Shown here: one piece after another, positions 1 through 8,571 of the stretch
How positions within the stretch are numbered: the stretch's first letter is position 1
Layout of the letters: every line of letters starts with the position of its first letter
From: Mucilaginibacter ginsenosidivorax
GTDB lineage: Bacteria; Bacteroidota; Bacteroidia; Sphingobacteriales; Sphingobacteriaceae
Assembly (NCBI RefSeq): GCF_007971525.1
Contig: NZ_CP042437.1
Location: 4,526,001-4,590,000 of the forward strand
Direction: 5' to 3'
DNA length: 64,000 bases
Program-made: the position numbers and the translations under genes
Notes under the pieces: generated by a model
What the model was told of the DNA's origin: nothing
Seen by the model: only the letters and a program-made list of their open reading frames with translations
Database searches by the model: none

Positions 1-900
1 TGTACCAACGCTCAGGCTTTCAATTACCGCGTTGCCAAAGTTTTCATCATAGGATGGTAATACAAAAAGATGGTGTTTTTGCAGTACCTCAAATTTCTTC
101 TCATTAATAAAGCCAGCCCAGGTTATTTTATTGCTAACGCCATTATCGGCAGCTAATTGCTTCAAGCTATCAACATAGTCCTGGCCACCGCTACCTGCGA
201 TGGTGAGATGATATTTTGCTTGGATTAATGGTAAAGCATTGATCAGTAAATCGAGCCCTTTTTTTTCTTCTATCCTTGAAAAAAATAGCAGCTTAATTGG
301 GGCGGCAACTGGGTTTTTCGTGGCCGGCCTGTCAACCGGGAGCTTTACAAAATTAGGTATGGTAGTTGAGCTTTTAGGCGTGATAATGCTACCGACGGCT
401 TCACTTTCCCGTAGCGAAGTTGCGTGGATATGGCAGCGTTTTAAAACCGGTTTGCTCAGTAAGTTATGGATGAGTAATTTAATAAACCTGTTTTTATTTT
501 GAAAAGAATAGGGGCTTAATGTCCCCCTCGGCGATACTACTACAGGCACACCACGCATAACGGCTATAAAGCAGGATAATACCGAAACCAGGTTCCACCA
601 GGCGTGGACATGTACAGCATCATAAGTTTTAACATTCCTCCAAACGGCTGTTAATAATGCCGGCGACAGGTGGCTATGGTCTTTTGTAATGCGTTTAAAA
701 TAGATAACGCTTACGCCATCAATCGTTACGGTTTGATTTGGCGTTACATCAAGTTCGGAAACACCGTTGGCAGTGGTGGCAAATACACTCACTTTGCAGC
801 CTGCATTTGCCAGTTGCTCGCAAAGCATGGCTACTGACATGGTTGGCCCGCCATAAATGTAAGCCGGTTTGTATGCTGCCGAAATTTGTAGAATCCTCAA
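1..900 (-). CDS. GT4 glycosyltransferase, C-terminal part outside the window
   Basis: This is a GT-B fold glycosyltransferase that presumably adds one sugar to the surface polysaccharide at the cytoplasmic membrane. The 300 visible codons show an N-terminal Rossmann half opening with LRILQISAAYKPAYIYGGP, a second half from about residue 198 (KLLFFSRIEEKKGL) and the donor-site EX7E motif ENFGNAVIE near the window edge. I start it at TTG 900: this overlaps the upstream stop by 4 bp (TTGA) and gives the usual GT4 N-terminus, whereas the first ATG would delete the first strand. It continues beyond base 1. The donor and acceptor cannot be read from sequence. Confidence 0.88.
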   Translation of the reverse strand, partial: MRILQISAAYKPAYIYGGPTMSVAMLCEQLANAGCKVSVFATTANGVSELDVTPNQTVTIDGVSVIYFKRITKDHSHLSPALLTAVWRNVKTYDAVHVHAWWNLVSVLSCFIAVMRGVPVVVSPRGTLSPYSFQNKNRFIKLLIHNLLSKPVLKRCHIHATSLRESEAVGSIITPKSSTTIPNFVKLPVDRPATKNPVAAPIKLLFFSRIEEKKGLDLLINALPLIQAKYHLTIAGSGGQDYVDSLKQLAADNGVSNKITWAGFINEKKFEVLQKHHLFVLPSYDENFGNAVIESLSVGT

Positions 901-2306
901 ATCTCTTTTAATATATTAGATACCGTGAGTATTTTATGAATCACCAGCATACTTACGTAGCTCCAGAACACGGTATTGATGAGAAATTCGAAACTAAGGC
1001 CCCGCCACATAATCTGGAACAGTCCGCTAAACACAAGGGCGGTGCCCAAAATATATCCTCCAAAAAGCTTTTCGGCTTTTACCGAGATAATTTGTGCTAC
1101 GGCGCCATAAACAAGCATAATAACAAATACCCCCAGGCCTCCAAAGCTCAGGTAAGCATCTACAATAAAAGCCGGTTTGGCCGATACGCTTGAAGCTCTG
1201 TTAACTACGCCTGCATCGTAAACCCGCTCCATAATCAAATCTTCGGTGCTGGGTTTATCAGGCCAAAAAATTCTGGGTATGATAGCCATGCCCGATTGCT
1301 CGAGCAACTTTGTGCCGTAAAAATCAACGTTTTTTGGGGTTGATTGGGTGAATTTGATAAACATATCAATCTCGCTAAGCCGGTAGGCCAAAAAGCCCCA
1401 GTTTGAGTCGTCGCCATCGCCGGGATCGCTGCTTAATGCCGCATCAAGCGCCAGTTGAGTTGCCTCATCTGCCGAGGCATCGCCCGACCATGCGTTTTGC
1501 CTGAAAATGCGATTATACGTTGGTAAAAACATAAATAAAAGCAGCAGGGCAGGGATGAAGATGCCGGCTACCAACTTTTTGTAATTGGGATACAGGAAAA
1601 CCCCCAACACCAGCACACTGATGATAATGGGTTCCTTAAACCCCGAAGTTAAGGCGGTATAAAAGTTAAAAAAGTAAAAGGCAATGCAAATAAGTGTATT
1701 GCCAATTTTTTTAAGCGGGATAGCAAAGGCAAGCGCCAGCGTACCGGCAATAAAACTTAGCGAACTAAACTGGTTGGCAAATTGCGATAATCCCGGAATA
1801 CGAATAAAAAATATAGACGCCGGGAAGCTGACAACAGCAAACATCATAAGCAAATTTGCCAGTTTATCTTTTGGCATATAGTATTTTGATTTGGTATCAT
1901 AACTCATAAAAATCAAAATACCCGATACAAAAGCCGCATGCCCCAGGCAATAGTAGCGTTGGCACTGCGCCGTGTACAGCAAACGGTCTCTGTCAACAAG
2001 CGTTGTGCTTACCTTTTCAAAATTCTGATAGCCCAGCACATCCATAAAGTAAAATATGGAGGTACAGGCCATGTACCCGGCAAAAATTATCTGCACCAAA
2101 AAAATCGGGCGCATCAATTGTTCGGCTATGGTGAGGTCATCTGGTATCGGCTTAACCCAGCCAGTTAAAGTCAGCAAAAATATAAGGAATGATCCGAGCC
2201 AGGCTATCATATAGGATAGCTGAGGGTCGCTGCTTAATAAAGCAGCCAATGCCCAGGGTATATATAATACAATAATACGCTCTAACGGTGCCTGCTTAGT
2301 TTGCAT
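897..2306 (-). CDS. Wzy-like oligosaccharide repeat-unit polymerase (integral membrane)
   Basis: The 469-residue protein is almost entirely hydrophobic, with roughly ten to twelve membrane segments. One large hydrophilic loop (about residues 270-370) contains IPRIFWPDKPS, a P-R-x-[FIL]-W-P-D-K-P pattern I associate with Wzy-like O-antigen and exopolysaccharide polymerases. Such proteins join lipid-linked repeat units on the periplasmic side of the inner membrane. It overlaps the preceding gene by 11 bp and the next by 4 bp, so it is translated within the operon. It could instead be an O-antigen ligase-like protein; these families are hard to separate without alignment. Confidence 0.7.
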   Translation of the reverse strand: MQTKQAPLERIIVLYIPWALAALLSSDPQLSYMIAWLGSFLIFLLTLTGWVKPIPDDLTIAEQLMRPIFLVQIIFAGYMACTSIFYFMDVLGYQNFEKVSTTLVDRDRLLYTAQCQRYYCLGHAAFVSGILIFMSYDTKSKYYMPKDKLANLLMMFAVVSFPASIFFIRIPGLSQFANQFSSLSFIAGTLALAFAIPLKKIGNTLICIAFYFFNFYTALTSGFKEPIIISVLVLGVFLYPNYKKLVAGIFIPALLLLFMFLPTYNRIFRQNAWSGDASADEATQLALDAALSSDPGDGDDSNWGFLAYRLSEIDMFIKFTQSTPKNVDFYGTKLLEQSGMAIIPRIFWPDKPSTEDLIMERVYDAGVVNRASSVSAKPAFIVDAYLSFGGLGVFVIMLVYGAVAQIISVKAEKLFGGYILGTALVFSGLFQIMWRGLSFEFLINTVFWSYVSMLVIHKILTVSNILKEI

Positions 2307-3450
2307 GGGTATTATTGATTACGCTTAACATGGCATCGGCCTGTTTACTAAAACTCCAATTGGTTATTTCCGCTGCTGCGTTGTGGCCTAAAATTGTAAG
2401 CCTGTTTTTATCTTCCACAAGCCAACACAGTTTTTTTGTGAGGGATGATATATCTCCCGTTTCAAATACCTCGCCGGTAACGCCAGGGTTTACCAGGTCG
2501 GCAGCGCAACCGCATTTATCAGATACTAATACCGGTTTACCGGCCGCCATAGCCTCATTTACGGCAAGCCCCCAGGTTTCACCCGGCCCTTGCGAAGGCA
2601 GGCAAAACAAGTTGCAGGCCTGGTATAAAGCCGGCATTGCCAATTGATTTTGAAAGCTTATAAAATGAATATGATTGTTTTTACCAGCGGCTGTTTTTAA
2701 AGCACCCTCCAGAATACCGTTACCAACAAATAATAAATGCGTATTTGGCATGTTCAAAGTTAAAAAAGCATTCAGCAATAAAAGCGGCGATTTTTTTTCT
2801 TCGAATTTACCGGCAAACAATATTAAAACATCACCTGGCTTAATCCCCAAACCCGACCTGATTTTGGAAGCTTCTTCGGTTCTTTCGGCGGCAAATCTAT
2901 CGTTATCTATGGCGTGTGGCGCAAAGCTAAGCTGCCGGCCTTTCAACCCATATTTTTTAAAGTAAGCGCAATTATTGCTGCCTACATATAAAGCATGATC
3001 AACATGGCTGTAAACCCATCTCAAAAAAAACGATCGTAATAATTGCTTAGCGCCGGTTTTAACATCTAACAATGTAGAGTCGCCACGAAAATAAACCGGT
3101 ATTTTGTTTTTAAAATGCCTGATGGCCTTTAAATGGCTATCATATGCCCAGCCGTAAACCAATATAGCATCAGCCTGCCATGCTTCTATTTGATTGGTAA
3201 GGCCCGGATTGATTATCCCTTTAAAATGATGCGACCCCGGATCAGGAGCTGTGTTTTTAACCCAATCATAGTCATATCCCTCCAGTAGCGGGATATCCCA
3301 GGTAACGGTTTTGCCAAAGCCCGGATCAAATTTTTGTTGCGCCCCATCGCCCCAGGTATAAAACACTTTAAGGTCTATTCGCCCGGCCAGTAATTTGAAT
3401 ATCGGGGCATAGTATTGGATGGGATGGGTGGTAATGACGGCTAAGCGCAT
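2296..3450 (-). CDS. GT4 family glycosyltransferase
   Basis: This 384-residue GT-B glycosyltransferase begins MRLAVITTHPIQYYAPIFK. The GT1-type second domain starts near residue 205 (GDVLILFAGKFEEKKS). The EX7E motif ETWGLAVNE lies near residue 295, followed by AMAAGKPVLVSDKCG, so the nucleotide-sugar site looks complete. Length is normal for the family. It lies between an FkbM methyltransferase, with one base between the two genes, and the polymerase, whose start it overlaps by 11 bp. A role in assembling the repeat unit is inferred from this context; substrate unknown. Confidence 0.9.
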   Translation of the reverse strand: MRLAVITTHPIQYYAPIFKLLAGRIDLKVFYTWGDGAQQKFDPGFGKTVTWDIPLLEGYDYDWVKNTAPDPGSHHFKGIINPGLTNQIEAWQADAILVYGWAYDSHLKAIRHFKNKIPVYFRGDSTLLDVKTGAKQLLRSFFLRWVYSHVDHALYVGSNNCAYFKKYGLKGRQLSFAPHAIDNDRFAAERTEEASKIRSGLGIKPGDVLILFAGKFEEKKSPLLLLNAFLTLNMPNTHLLFVGNGILEGALKTAAGKNNHIHFISFQNQLAMPALYQACNLFCLPSQGPGETWGLAVNEAMAAGKPVLVSDKCGCAADLVNPGVTGEVFETGDISSLTKKLCWLVEDKNRLTILGHNAAAEITNWSFSKQADAMLSVINNTHAN

Positions 3451-3451
3451 C

Positions 3452-4360
3452 TTAAATAATTTCGCCCATAATTTTAAATCCTTTGGACGCTTTTACACAC
3501 GATTTTATAAATGCTTCGTCGCGACAATAAATGGTATTATAGCTGCCAAATAAATCCATCAGCTGTAGCTCCCGTTTAAAAGGATCATATTGATATGGCT
3601 TAAAACCTACTGACAAAAGTGTTTGGTGAATATCGGCTTCATTAAAGCCATAGCGTAAACCACTGCCATTTAATTCAATAATGATGGCTTTAAGTATGGG
3701 CAGCTTTAGGGTGCCGGTCATCCCTTTTAGTACTTCGGTTTCAAAGCCCTCCACATCAATTTTTATAAGGGCGGGTTTATCATTAAGGATCAGGGAATCA
3801 ATACTGATTACATTTACCGTTTCCGCATCCATGTTCGCACTTTCGCCGTGGCTTATAATGTGGTTGGTTGTATCCTCGTTTTTTGAGAAGCTTAATGTGC
3901 CCGCTGTTGCGCCTGCTGCAGCGTTTATTAAAGTAACTTTATCTTCCAGTTTATTCAGGCTGATATTTTTGGCGGTGATGGCTGCAGTATTTGCCGAGGC
4001 TTCAATAGCAATAGTTTTAGCTTTACAAACACCCGAAGCCAATAAAGTATATGAACCGGCGTTGGCGCCAATATCAAAAAAAACATCGCCGGGTTGTAAA
4101 AAATGCAACAGAAACGCCATGTCGTCAAACTCGTGCAGGCCGGTATAAATATTGCCTGTAATACCTGTAAGGCCCTTGCGTGCATAAAAATTGATACCGG
4201 CAATATAGGGTTTCACTATAAATTTTGCAGGTTGCATGCTGCTTTGAAGCTGCCATGCTAAAAAACGGATAAAGGCTTTAAACGGATGCCTTTTACCTAA
4301 AGGATGGTTTAATATAAAACCAAGTGTTCTTTTAATTTTCCCCACCGGTAATGCTGTCAA
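3452..4360 (-). CDS. FkbM family methyltransferase
   Basis: A SAM-dependent methyltransferase of the FkbM family, 302 residues. The SAM-binding glycine-rich loop is FFDIGANAGSYTLLA near residue 95, and the family signature LIKIDVEGFETEVLKGM lies near residue 200. About 90 residues precede the catalytic domain. In polysaccharide loci these enzymes usually O-methylate a sugar hydroxyl, so this gene probably gives a methyl-sugar in the product. Its start overlaps the end of the upstream glycosyltransferase by 29 bp, indicating coupled translation. A second FkbM gene lies at 20114-20956. Confidence 0.88.
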   Translation of the reverse strand: MTALPVGKIKRTLGFILNHPLGKRHPFKAFIRFLAWQLQSSMQPAKFIVKPYIAGINFYARKGLTGITGNIYTGLHEFDDMAFLLHFLQPGDVFFDIGANAGSYTLLASGVCKAKTIAIEASANTAAITAKNISLNKLEDKVTLINAAAGATAGTLSFSKNEDTTNHIISHGESANMDAETVNVISIDSLILNDKPALIKIDVEGFETEVLKGMTGTLKLPILKAIIIELNGSGLRYGFNEADIHQTLLSVGFKPYQYDPFKRELQLMDLFGSYNTIYCRDEAFIKSCVKASKGFKIMGEII

Positions 4361-5612
4361 AAAGTTTGCATTGGTTTATAGTCATTTGCCTTGCCGAATA
4401 TTTATTTACGGCTTCGGAGTGATATTGGGGCGGCTCCGTGCTGCCGTTGATAAGGGAAGATAAAAATGTGCTGATGTTGGCATTGGTAACAGTTTCATAA
4501 TCATATACCTGTTTAACGCCATATTCCTTCATAATGTTTATTACAGAGCTTGCCTTGTTAAAGATAGCTAACAATGGCTTTGGGGTAAGTAAATACGGAT
4601 AAATTTTTGAAGCCGTGTATTTAGGATCATCCGAGCCCGGAATAAATAATGCATCGGCCTGTTGCAGGGTTATTAATGTATGATAGTAACTTATCCTATC
4701 GGTAATTTCAATTACGCTTTCTTCAACACCCATTTGCCGGGCAAGCGGCAAAATGCTCGGCTTACCCTGGCCGTTGGCTGCATAACTTGTGCCTATAAAA
4801 TAAAACCGCAATGATTTTAAAGCTTCGTTACCTTCATTCAATGCTGCTCTCAGGGAATTAAACAGTGGAGTAACGGCTCGGTGCATGTCGGCACCGCCCC
4901 GACCGATATACACTATATTGGTGTATTTAGAATCGAGCAGATTGGGAAAAGTATTTTTGTTCTGTTCGGCTATCTGCATATCCGGTTCAAATGCGCCGAA
5001 GGTGATGGTTACTGCCGGAATGTTTTTAATTGCCGGGTAGCGGTTTTTCAGGTCGCTGATATAATTATCGGATACGCTTACCAGGCCATCCACACTGTTC
5101 ATTGCAATGGGTTCAAGGTATTTGTTTAGCCGATAAGAGAACCAGTATTTGGGAGGCCTTTGTGCTTTGGGTTTATTCTCATAATAGTTAGAAAACCAGG
5201 GGTCCTGCATGTCTATTACGTAAGGGATACCATTCCGTTTTTTAAAATAAGCGCCGAGGATACAAACCGGGAATTGGGTGGTTGAAAAATAGATCAGATC
5301 GTAAGCATGTGTTTTTAAAAGCTCGTTTATTTTTTGCCTGTAAAACCACAACGAGCGCAGAGCAATACTGCCCAGCCCCAGTTTAGATGTGATGCTTTTT
5401 TTTAACGCCTTAACCTTATGAACCTTTACCTGAACGGGGATACTTTGCAAAAGTAATTCATCCATAGGCAGGTCGGCGTATTGTTCATCTACCATTATTA
5501 CTTCGGCATGCCAGCCGTTAGCGGCAAAGTAGGGCAGGCTCATGCGGATGCGCTGCATATCGGCACCGTTTACCGGCGGGAAATAGGGAGATACGATAAG
5601 CAGTTTTTTCAC
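4332..5612 (-). CDS. GT-B glycosyltransferase (GT4-like)
   Basis: The 426-residue protein opens with KKLLIVSPYFPPVNGADM, typical of GT4-like proteins. It has a Rossmann-like second half (NIVYIGRGGADMHRA near residue 235) and a late segment ADALFIPGSDDPKYTASKI where GT4 enzymes hold the donor. I do not see a clean EX7E motif, so the assignment is to the fold rather than to a defined family. It is the first gene after the 660-bp repeat cluster on the upstream side and overlaps the following FkbM gene by 29 bp. Substrate unknown. Confidence 0.8.
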   Translation of the reverse strand: MKKLLIVSPYFPPVNGADMQRIRMSLPYFAANGWHAEVIMVDEQYADLPMDELLLQSIPVQVKVHKVKALKKSITSKLGLGSIALRSLWFYRQKINELLKTHAYDLIYFSTTQFPVCILGAYFKKRNGIPYVIDMQDPWFSNYYENKPKAQRPPKYWFSYRLNKYLEPIAMNSVDGLVSVSDNYISDLKNRYPAIKNIPAVTITFGAFEPDMQIAEQNKNTFPNLLDSKYTNIVYIGRGGADMHRAVTPLFNSLRAALNEGNEALKSLRFYFIGTSYAANGQGKPSILPLARQMGVEESVIEITDRISYYHTLITLQQADALFIPGSDDPKYTASKIYPYLLTPKPLLAIFNKASSVINIMKEYGVKQVYDYETVTNANISTFLSSLINGSTEPPQYHSEAVNKYSARQMTINQCKLFDSITGGEN

Positions 5613-6272
5613 AGGATTATTTTATAGCCCTTTTATACATAGCAATCGCGTTTGAAAATTGGTCCTATGTCGGATTGTATGGGTAACACAGATGCCGTTG
5701 CTGATTAGTTTCTAAAGATATATTTTGTTGACACATTGGTGCTTGTTCGACACAAATTAGAGGCGTAGCCTCGGCCAATTTTGCAGCCACGGGTTTTAAC
5801 CCGTGGAAAAAACGAAGAAAACGATTGAGAGCCGTAGGTTCGATCCATATTATCAATGCATATATATCGTTTGAACGAAATGAAATACCTGGATTTACCC
5901 CAAATATGGTTCGTGCCGATGGCACTCTTGTTGTCCTTTGGCCAATCATCCACGGGTTGAAACCCGTGGCTACAATATGTGTCGGGCCGATGGCCCTTAG
6001 GAACAGTTGTGTAAAAGCTAATTGAAATCGTACAATCCACAGGGGAATCGCTTTTAAAAACTTGATGTAGAAAGGTAACCCCTACGGGGCAGAAAATACA
6101 TCGGAGCTTTTGTTCTACAAATTGGTAGCCTCTACGAGGCAAGCGCCTTGATTAGCATAGTACTATGCCTCGTAGAGGCTACCAATTTGAAGCAATATTT
6201 ATCTGAATTTTCTTGTTCCCTTATGGGGCTACCTATTTCCACATTCAAAGCTATTACATGACGTGAAAAATT
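5613..6272. repeat. 660-bp intergenic cluster of palindromic repeats inside the polysaccharide operon
   Basis: No convincing gene lies here. The stretch is a mosaic of short palindromes. Two near-identical 20-mers, ccacgggttttaacccgtgg (5787-5806) and its one-base variant (5950-5969), are each a 9-bp stem with a 2-base loop. There are also GCCGATGGC-type units (5917-5925 and 5986-5994), a CCCCTACGGGG-type unit near 6079-6089 and a long imperfect inverted repeat (about 6061-6250). These resemble REP/BIME-type intergenic repeats that I recall as common in Sphingobacteriaceae genomes. The cluster interrupts an otherwise tightly packed operon, so it may process, stabilise or attenuate the transcript; that is inference. 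Confidence 0.75.
6119..6188. repeat. Perfect 23-bp inverted repeat
   Basis: The arm 6119-6141, with core tggtagcctctacgaggc, is repeated exactly in reverse at 6166-6188, with 24 bases between the arms. Homology continues outward imperfectly for about 60 more bases each side, so the whole of about 6061-6250 can fold into one long hairpin. Within each arm gcctctacgaggc is itself a small palindrome. It lacks a following T run on either strand, so it is not a classical terminator. Confidence 0.85.
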
Positions 6273-7238
6273 TTAAACACGATTTCCCAGCCTTTTCCAC
6301 CAGCGATTGTTGCTGATTTTTTCGCGCGCTGCCGACCAATCACAAACCTCATCAATAATATCGTAAAAACCCTGCTGCTTTTCGGGTAGGTTATTGTCCG
6401 CTATTTTTTTAATCAGTTGTGGCAACCCATCATAAAAAGCTTTGGTACGATAGGGCGGATGTAACGACCATAACCCTTTACCGCTACCTAAAAAATCAAT
6501 CCTTTTTAATCGATGGCTGTCCATGTAGGCAGATATCAGGTGCTCGGGTAAATCGGCATTGGCATTGCCTTCAATTATTGCTTTCAACTGGCCCCGTAGT
6601 GGTGGTTTGGTTAATATAAGCTTACCGGTTTTTAACCGGCTTTTATCAATCATAAAAATCCTGGTGCTCATACCTGCCAGTTGCCAGGTATAAGGGGCAA
6701 TTTTATTAATTACCTGTTGCCCGGTTAAAGTATCCATACTATTGGGCGGGCCTGGCAAAGGCGCTGTAACAAAACAAACTGTATCAGTTTCAAAAAAATG
6801 TACTGCTTCGGCAATCCATTCCTCGCTTCCGCCACCTAAAAACATGTCGGAATCTAAATGGAAAACGAGGTTATTGGCAGCTGAATAAATTCCGAAAAAA
6901 TAAGCATAAAAAGGACCACCCCTGAAGTCTTTCTCCGGCATATCATTTTTGCCGAAAAAGTAGTCTGCAACTTTTTGTTTGGTTGCAGGTGAATAATCAA
7001 CCGGGACAATTTTAACGTTGTAGCTGTTTTCAATTTCTGACGAGAGGAATCGGTTTAGCAACTCTTTATTTTCTTCCCACCCTTCGGCAAAACGGCCTTT
7101 GCTTGGCCGGGTATCAACCGTTAATATAATTTCATCTACCTGCGTACTTAAAATAGTTAACTGGTGTTTAAGTATATACCTGGCATGCGGATAATCGCCG
7201 GGTGCCAGGTTTATTTGCAGACTTACCTTATTTTTCAA
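6273..7238 (-). CDS. Putative GT-A type glycosyltransferase, uncharacterised family
   Basis: This 321-residue protein has no family I can name with certainty. It shows a GT-A-like layout: an N-terminal LQINLAPGDYPHARYILKH segment, a strand ending in DEIILTVDTRPSKGRF, and LVFHLDSDMFLGG near residue 126, which fits a DXD-type metal and nucleotide-sugar site. Its neighbours are glycosyltransferases and it overlaps the upstream gene by 11 bp, so a role in sugar transfer is likely. Just downstream lies the repeat cluster. Confidence 0.65.
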   Translation of the reverse strand: MKNKVSLQINLAPGDYPHARYILKHQLTILSTQVDEIILTVDTRPSKGRFAEGWEENKELLNRFLSSEIENSYNVKIVPVDYSPATKQKVADYFFGKNDMPEKDFRGGPFYAYFFGIYSAANNLVFHLDSDMFLGGGSEEWIAEAVHFFETDTVCFVTAPLPGPPNSMDTLTGQQVINKIAPYTWQLAGMSTRIFMIDKSRLKTGKLILTKPPLRGQLKAIIEGNANADLPEHLISAYMDSHRLKRIDFLGSGKGLWSLHPPYRTKAFYDGLPQLIKKIADNNLPEKQQGFYDIIDEVCDWSAAREKISNNRWWKRLGNRV

Positions 7239-8439
7239 GAGCGTTGTTGACTAATTGAAGCAATTTTTTCGACTCATTTTCCCAGTTGTAAAACGCCGCC
7301 GCCTCAATGGCCTGTTGTTGGGCTAATTGTAAGCTGCCAGGATCGTTAAGCCACTTATCCAGTTCGCTTATCTGTTCCGGAGATGGCTGTTGCGGTAATT
7401 TGAAACCGGGTTTAAACTTGTCAAAGGCTTCATTCTGACCCTCTGTTTCGCTGGCGATAACAGGCAGGCCTGATTGGATATATTGGAAAAATTTATTGGT
7501 AATGGTATAATTGCGGCTTGGGGGCGTGCCCAGTTCCATAGCCAGGCCAATATCAAAGCCGGCTATTTTTGCGGCCAATTGATTTTCGCCAACAAGGGAA
7601 TGAAAATATAGCCCGTGCTGGGTGGGCATTAGGGTGACGAGTATTTCGCGATAGGCTGTAGTTATATTGCCCAAAAGGTGTAGTTCAACGCCTGTTTTTA
7701 CCGAGTTCAATAGGTTCATAAATTGTTCGATTCCCCTGCCCGGGCCAATGGTTTGCGAAAACCAGAATAACTTCAGCGGCTTTTTAATCGCTTTTGTTTT
7801 ATTTGGAATAATGCCAGGCGATGGGAAAACATTATAGATAGCCTTTGGTTGAGGGCACAAATATACCTGTGCTAACTGTTTAGCCAGGGCATTTGATGTT
7901 GTAATGCAATAGGTGCCTTTATTTAAAGCGATAGCCTCTATGTGCCTAAGTAAGTTAATTGGTCTCTCTGCCCGGGCTTCGGGCAGCAGGTCCTCCGAGT
8001 ACCAGTCTTCAAAATCAAACGCTACTTCATAACCTTCATTTAACAGCCTGGTACCTATGTACGTAGCCAGTTCCTGGTGGCAGATGTATAAATCGGCTTT
8101 TACAGCTTTCGCTTTACTATGATAGCGCATAGCACCATAACCAAGTGCCAGGCTGCTCTCTATTTTAAAATTGCGAGCAAGCAGGCGGCCAATTTTATTT
8201 AAAAACTTATCTGTAAATGAATTAAAGCTTGATGCCGAGAGGTTTGATATTGCCTGTAACTTAATACCTGGCGAGGCGCTTATAGCCAACAGGTCTTGCT
8301 GGTAAAGATCGTTTGAAATGATGTTTGTTAAAATAGTAACATCATAACCTGCTGTAACTAAAGTGGTGGCCTCTTTTAAAACCCTGGGGTTTCGGCAAAG
8401 GTGCGATTGTGTGATGATGCAGACTTTTTTAATCAACAT
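7228..8439 (-). CDS. GT4-like glycosyltransferase
   Basis: The 403-residue protein starts with LIKKVCIITQSHLCRNPRV and AGYDVTILTNI, the usual first strand-helix-strand of a GT-B acceptor domain. The second half begins around residue 222 (PLKLFWFSQTIGPGRGI), and FQYIQSGLPVIASETEGQ near residue 330 matches the donor-side helix and loop of GT4 enzymes. The classical EX7E is degenerate (ELGTPPSRN region), so donor chemistry is uncertain. It overlaps the next gene by 11 bp; upstream is a 132-bp gap with an inverted repeat. Confidence 0.78.
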   Translation of the reverse strand: MLIKKVCIITQSHLCRNPRVLKEATTLVTAGYDVTILTNIISNDLYQQDLLAISASPGIKLQAISNLSASSFNSFTDKFLNKIGRLLARNFKIESSLALGYGAMRYHSKAKAVKADLYICHQELATYIGTRLLNEGYEVAFDFEDWYSEDLLPEARAERPINLLRHIEAIALNKGTYCITTSNALAKQLAQVYLCPQPKAIYNVFPSPGIIPNKTKAIKKPLKLFWFSQTIGPGRGIEQFMNLLNSVKTGVELHLLGNITTAYREILVTLMPTQHGLYFHSLVGENQLAAKIAGFDIGLAMELGTPPSRNYTITNKFFQYIQSGLPVIASETEGQNEAFDKFKPGFKLPQQPSPEQISELDKWLNDPGSLQLAQQQAIEAAAFYNWENESKKLLQLVNNALEK

Positions 8440-8571
8440 TTAAAGACAAAAATCAAGAGTTCAGAATCAAGAAGGAAAAAATTATTCGAATTTGAGAAAT
8501 CATAAGAAGGAAACAGCCCCTTAACCTTTGCTGCCCTTATCTTAATTTTTGACTCTTGATTCTTGACTCTC
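8440..8571. repeat. Intergenic gap with imperfect inverted repeat
   Basis: This 132-bp gap carries two oppositely oriented copies of a short motif: atcaagagttcagaatcaag near 8452-8471 and its complement-type partner gactcttgattcttgactct near 8550-8569. The arms could pair in RNA and would form a long A/T-rich hairpin between two glycosyltransferase genes. I see no strong promoter and no T run that would make it an obvious terminator. Confidence 0.5.

Noticed and set aside
3681..4148. 155-residue plus-strand frame inside the FkbM gene
   Set aside because: It is antisense to a clear FkbM methyltransferase and has no motif of its own.
5787..5969. Possible CRISPR array from the repeated 20-mer
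   Set aside because: There are only two copies, each palindromic, 143 bases apart, with no regular spacers and no cas genes.
5705..6142. 145-residue minus-strand reading frame across the repeat cluster
   Set aside because: It is read entirely through palindromic repeats, has no recognisable motif and a Cys/Arg-rich random composition. It is a by-product of the repeats.
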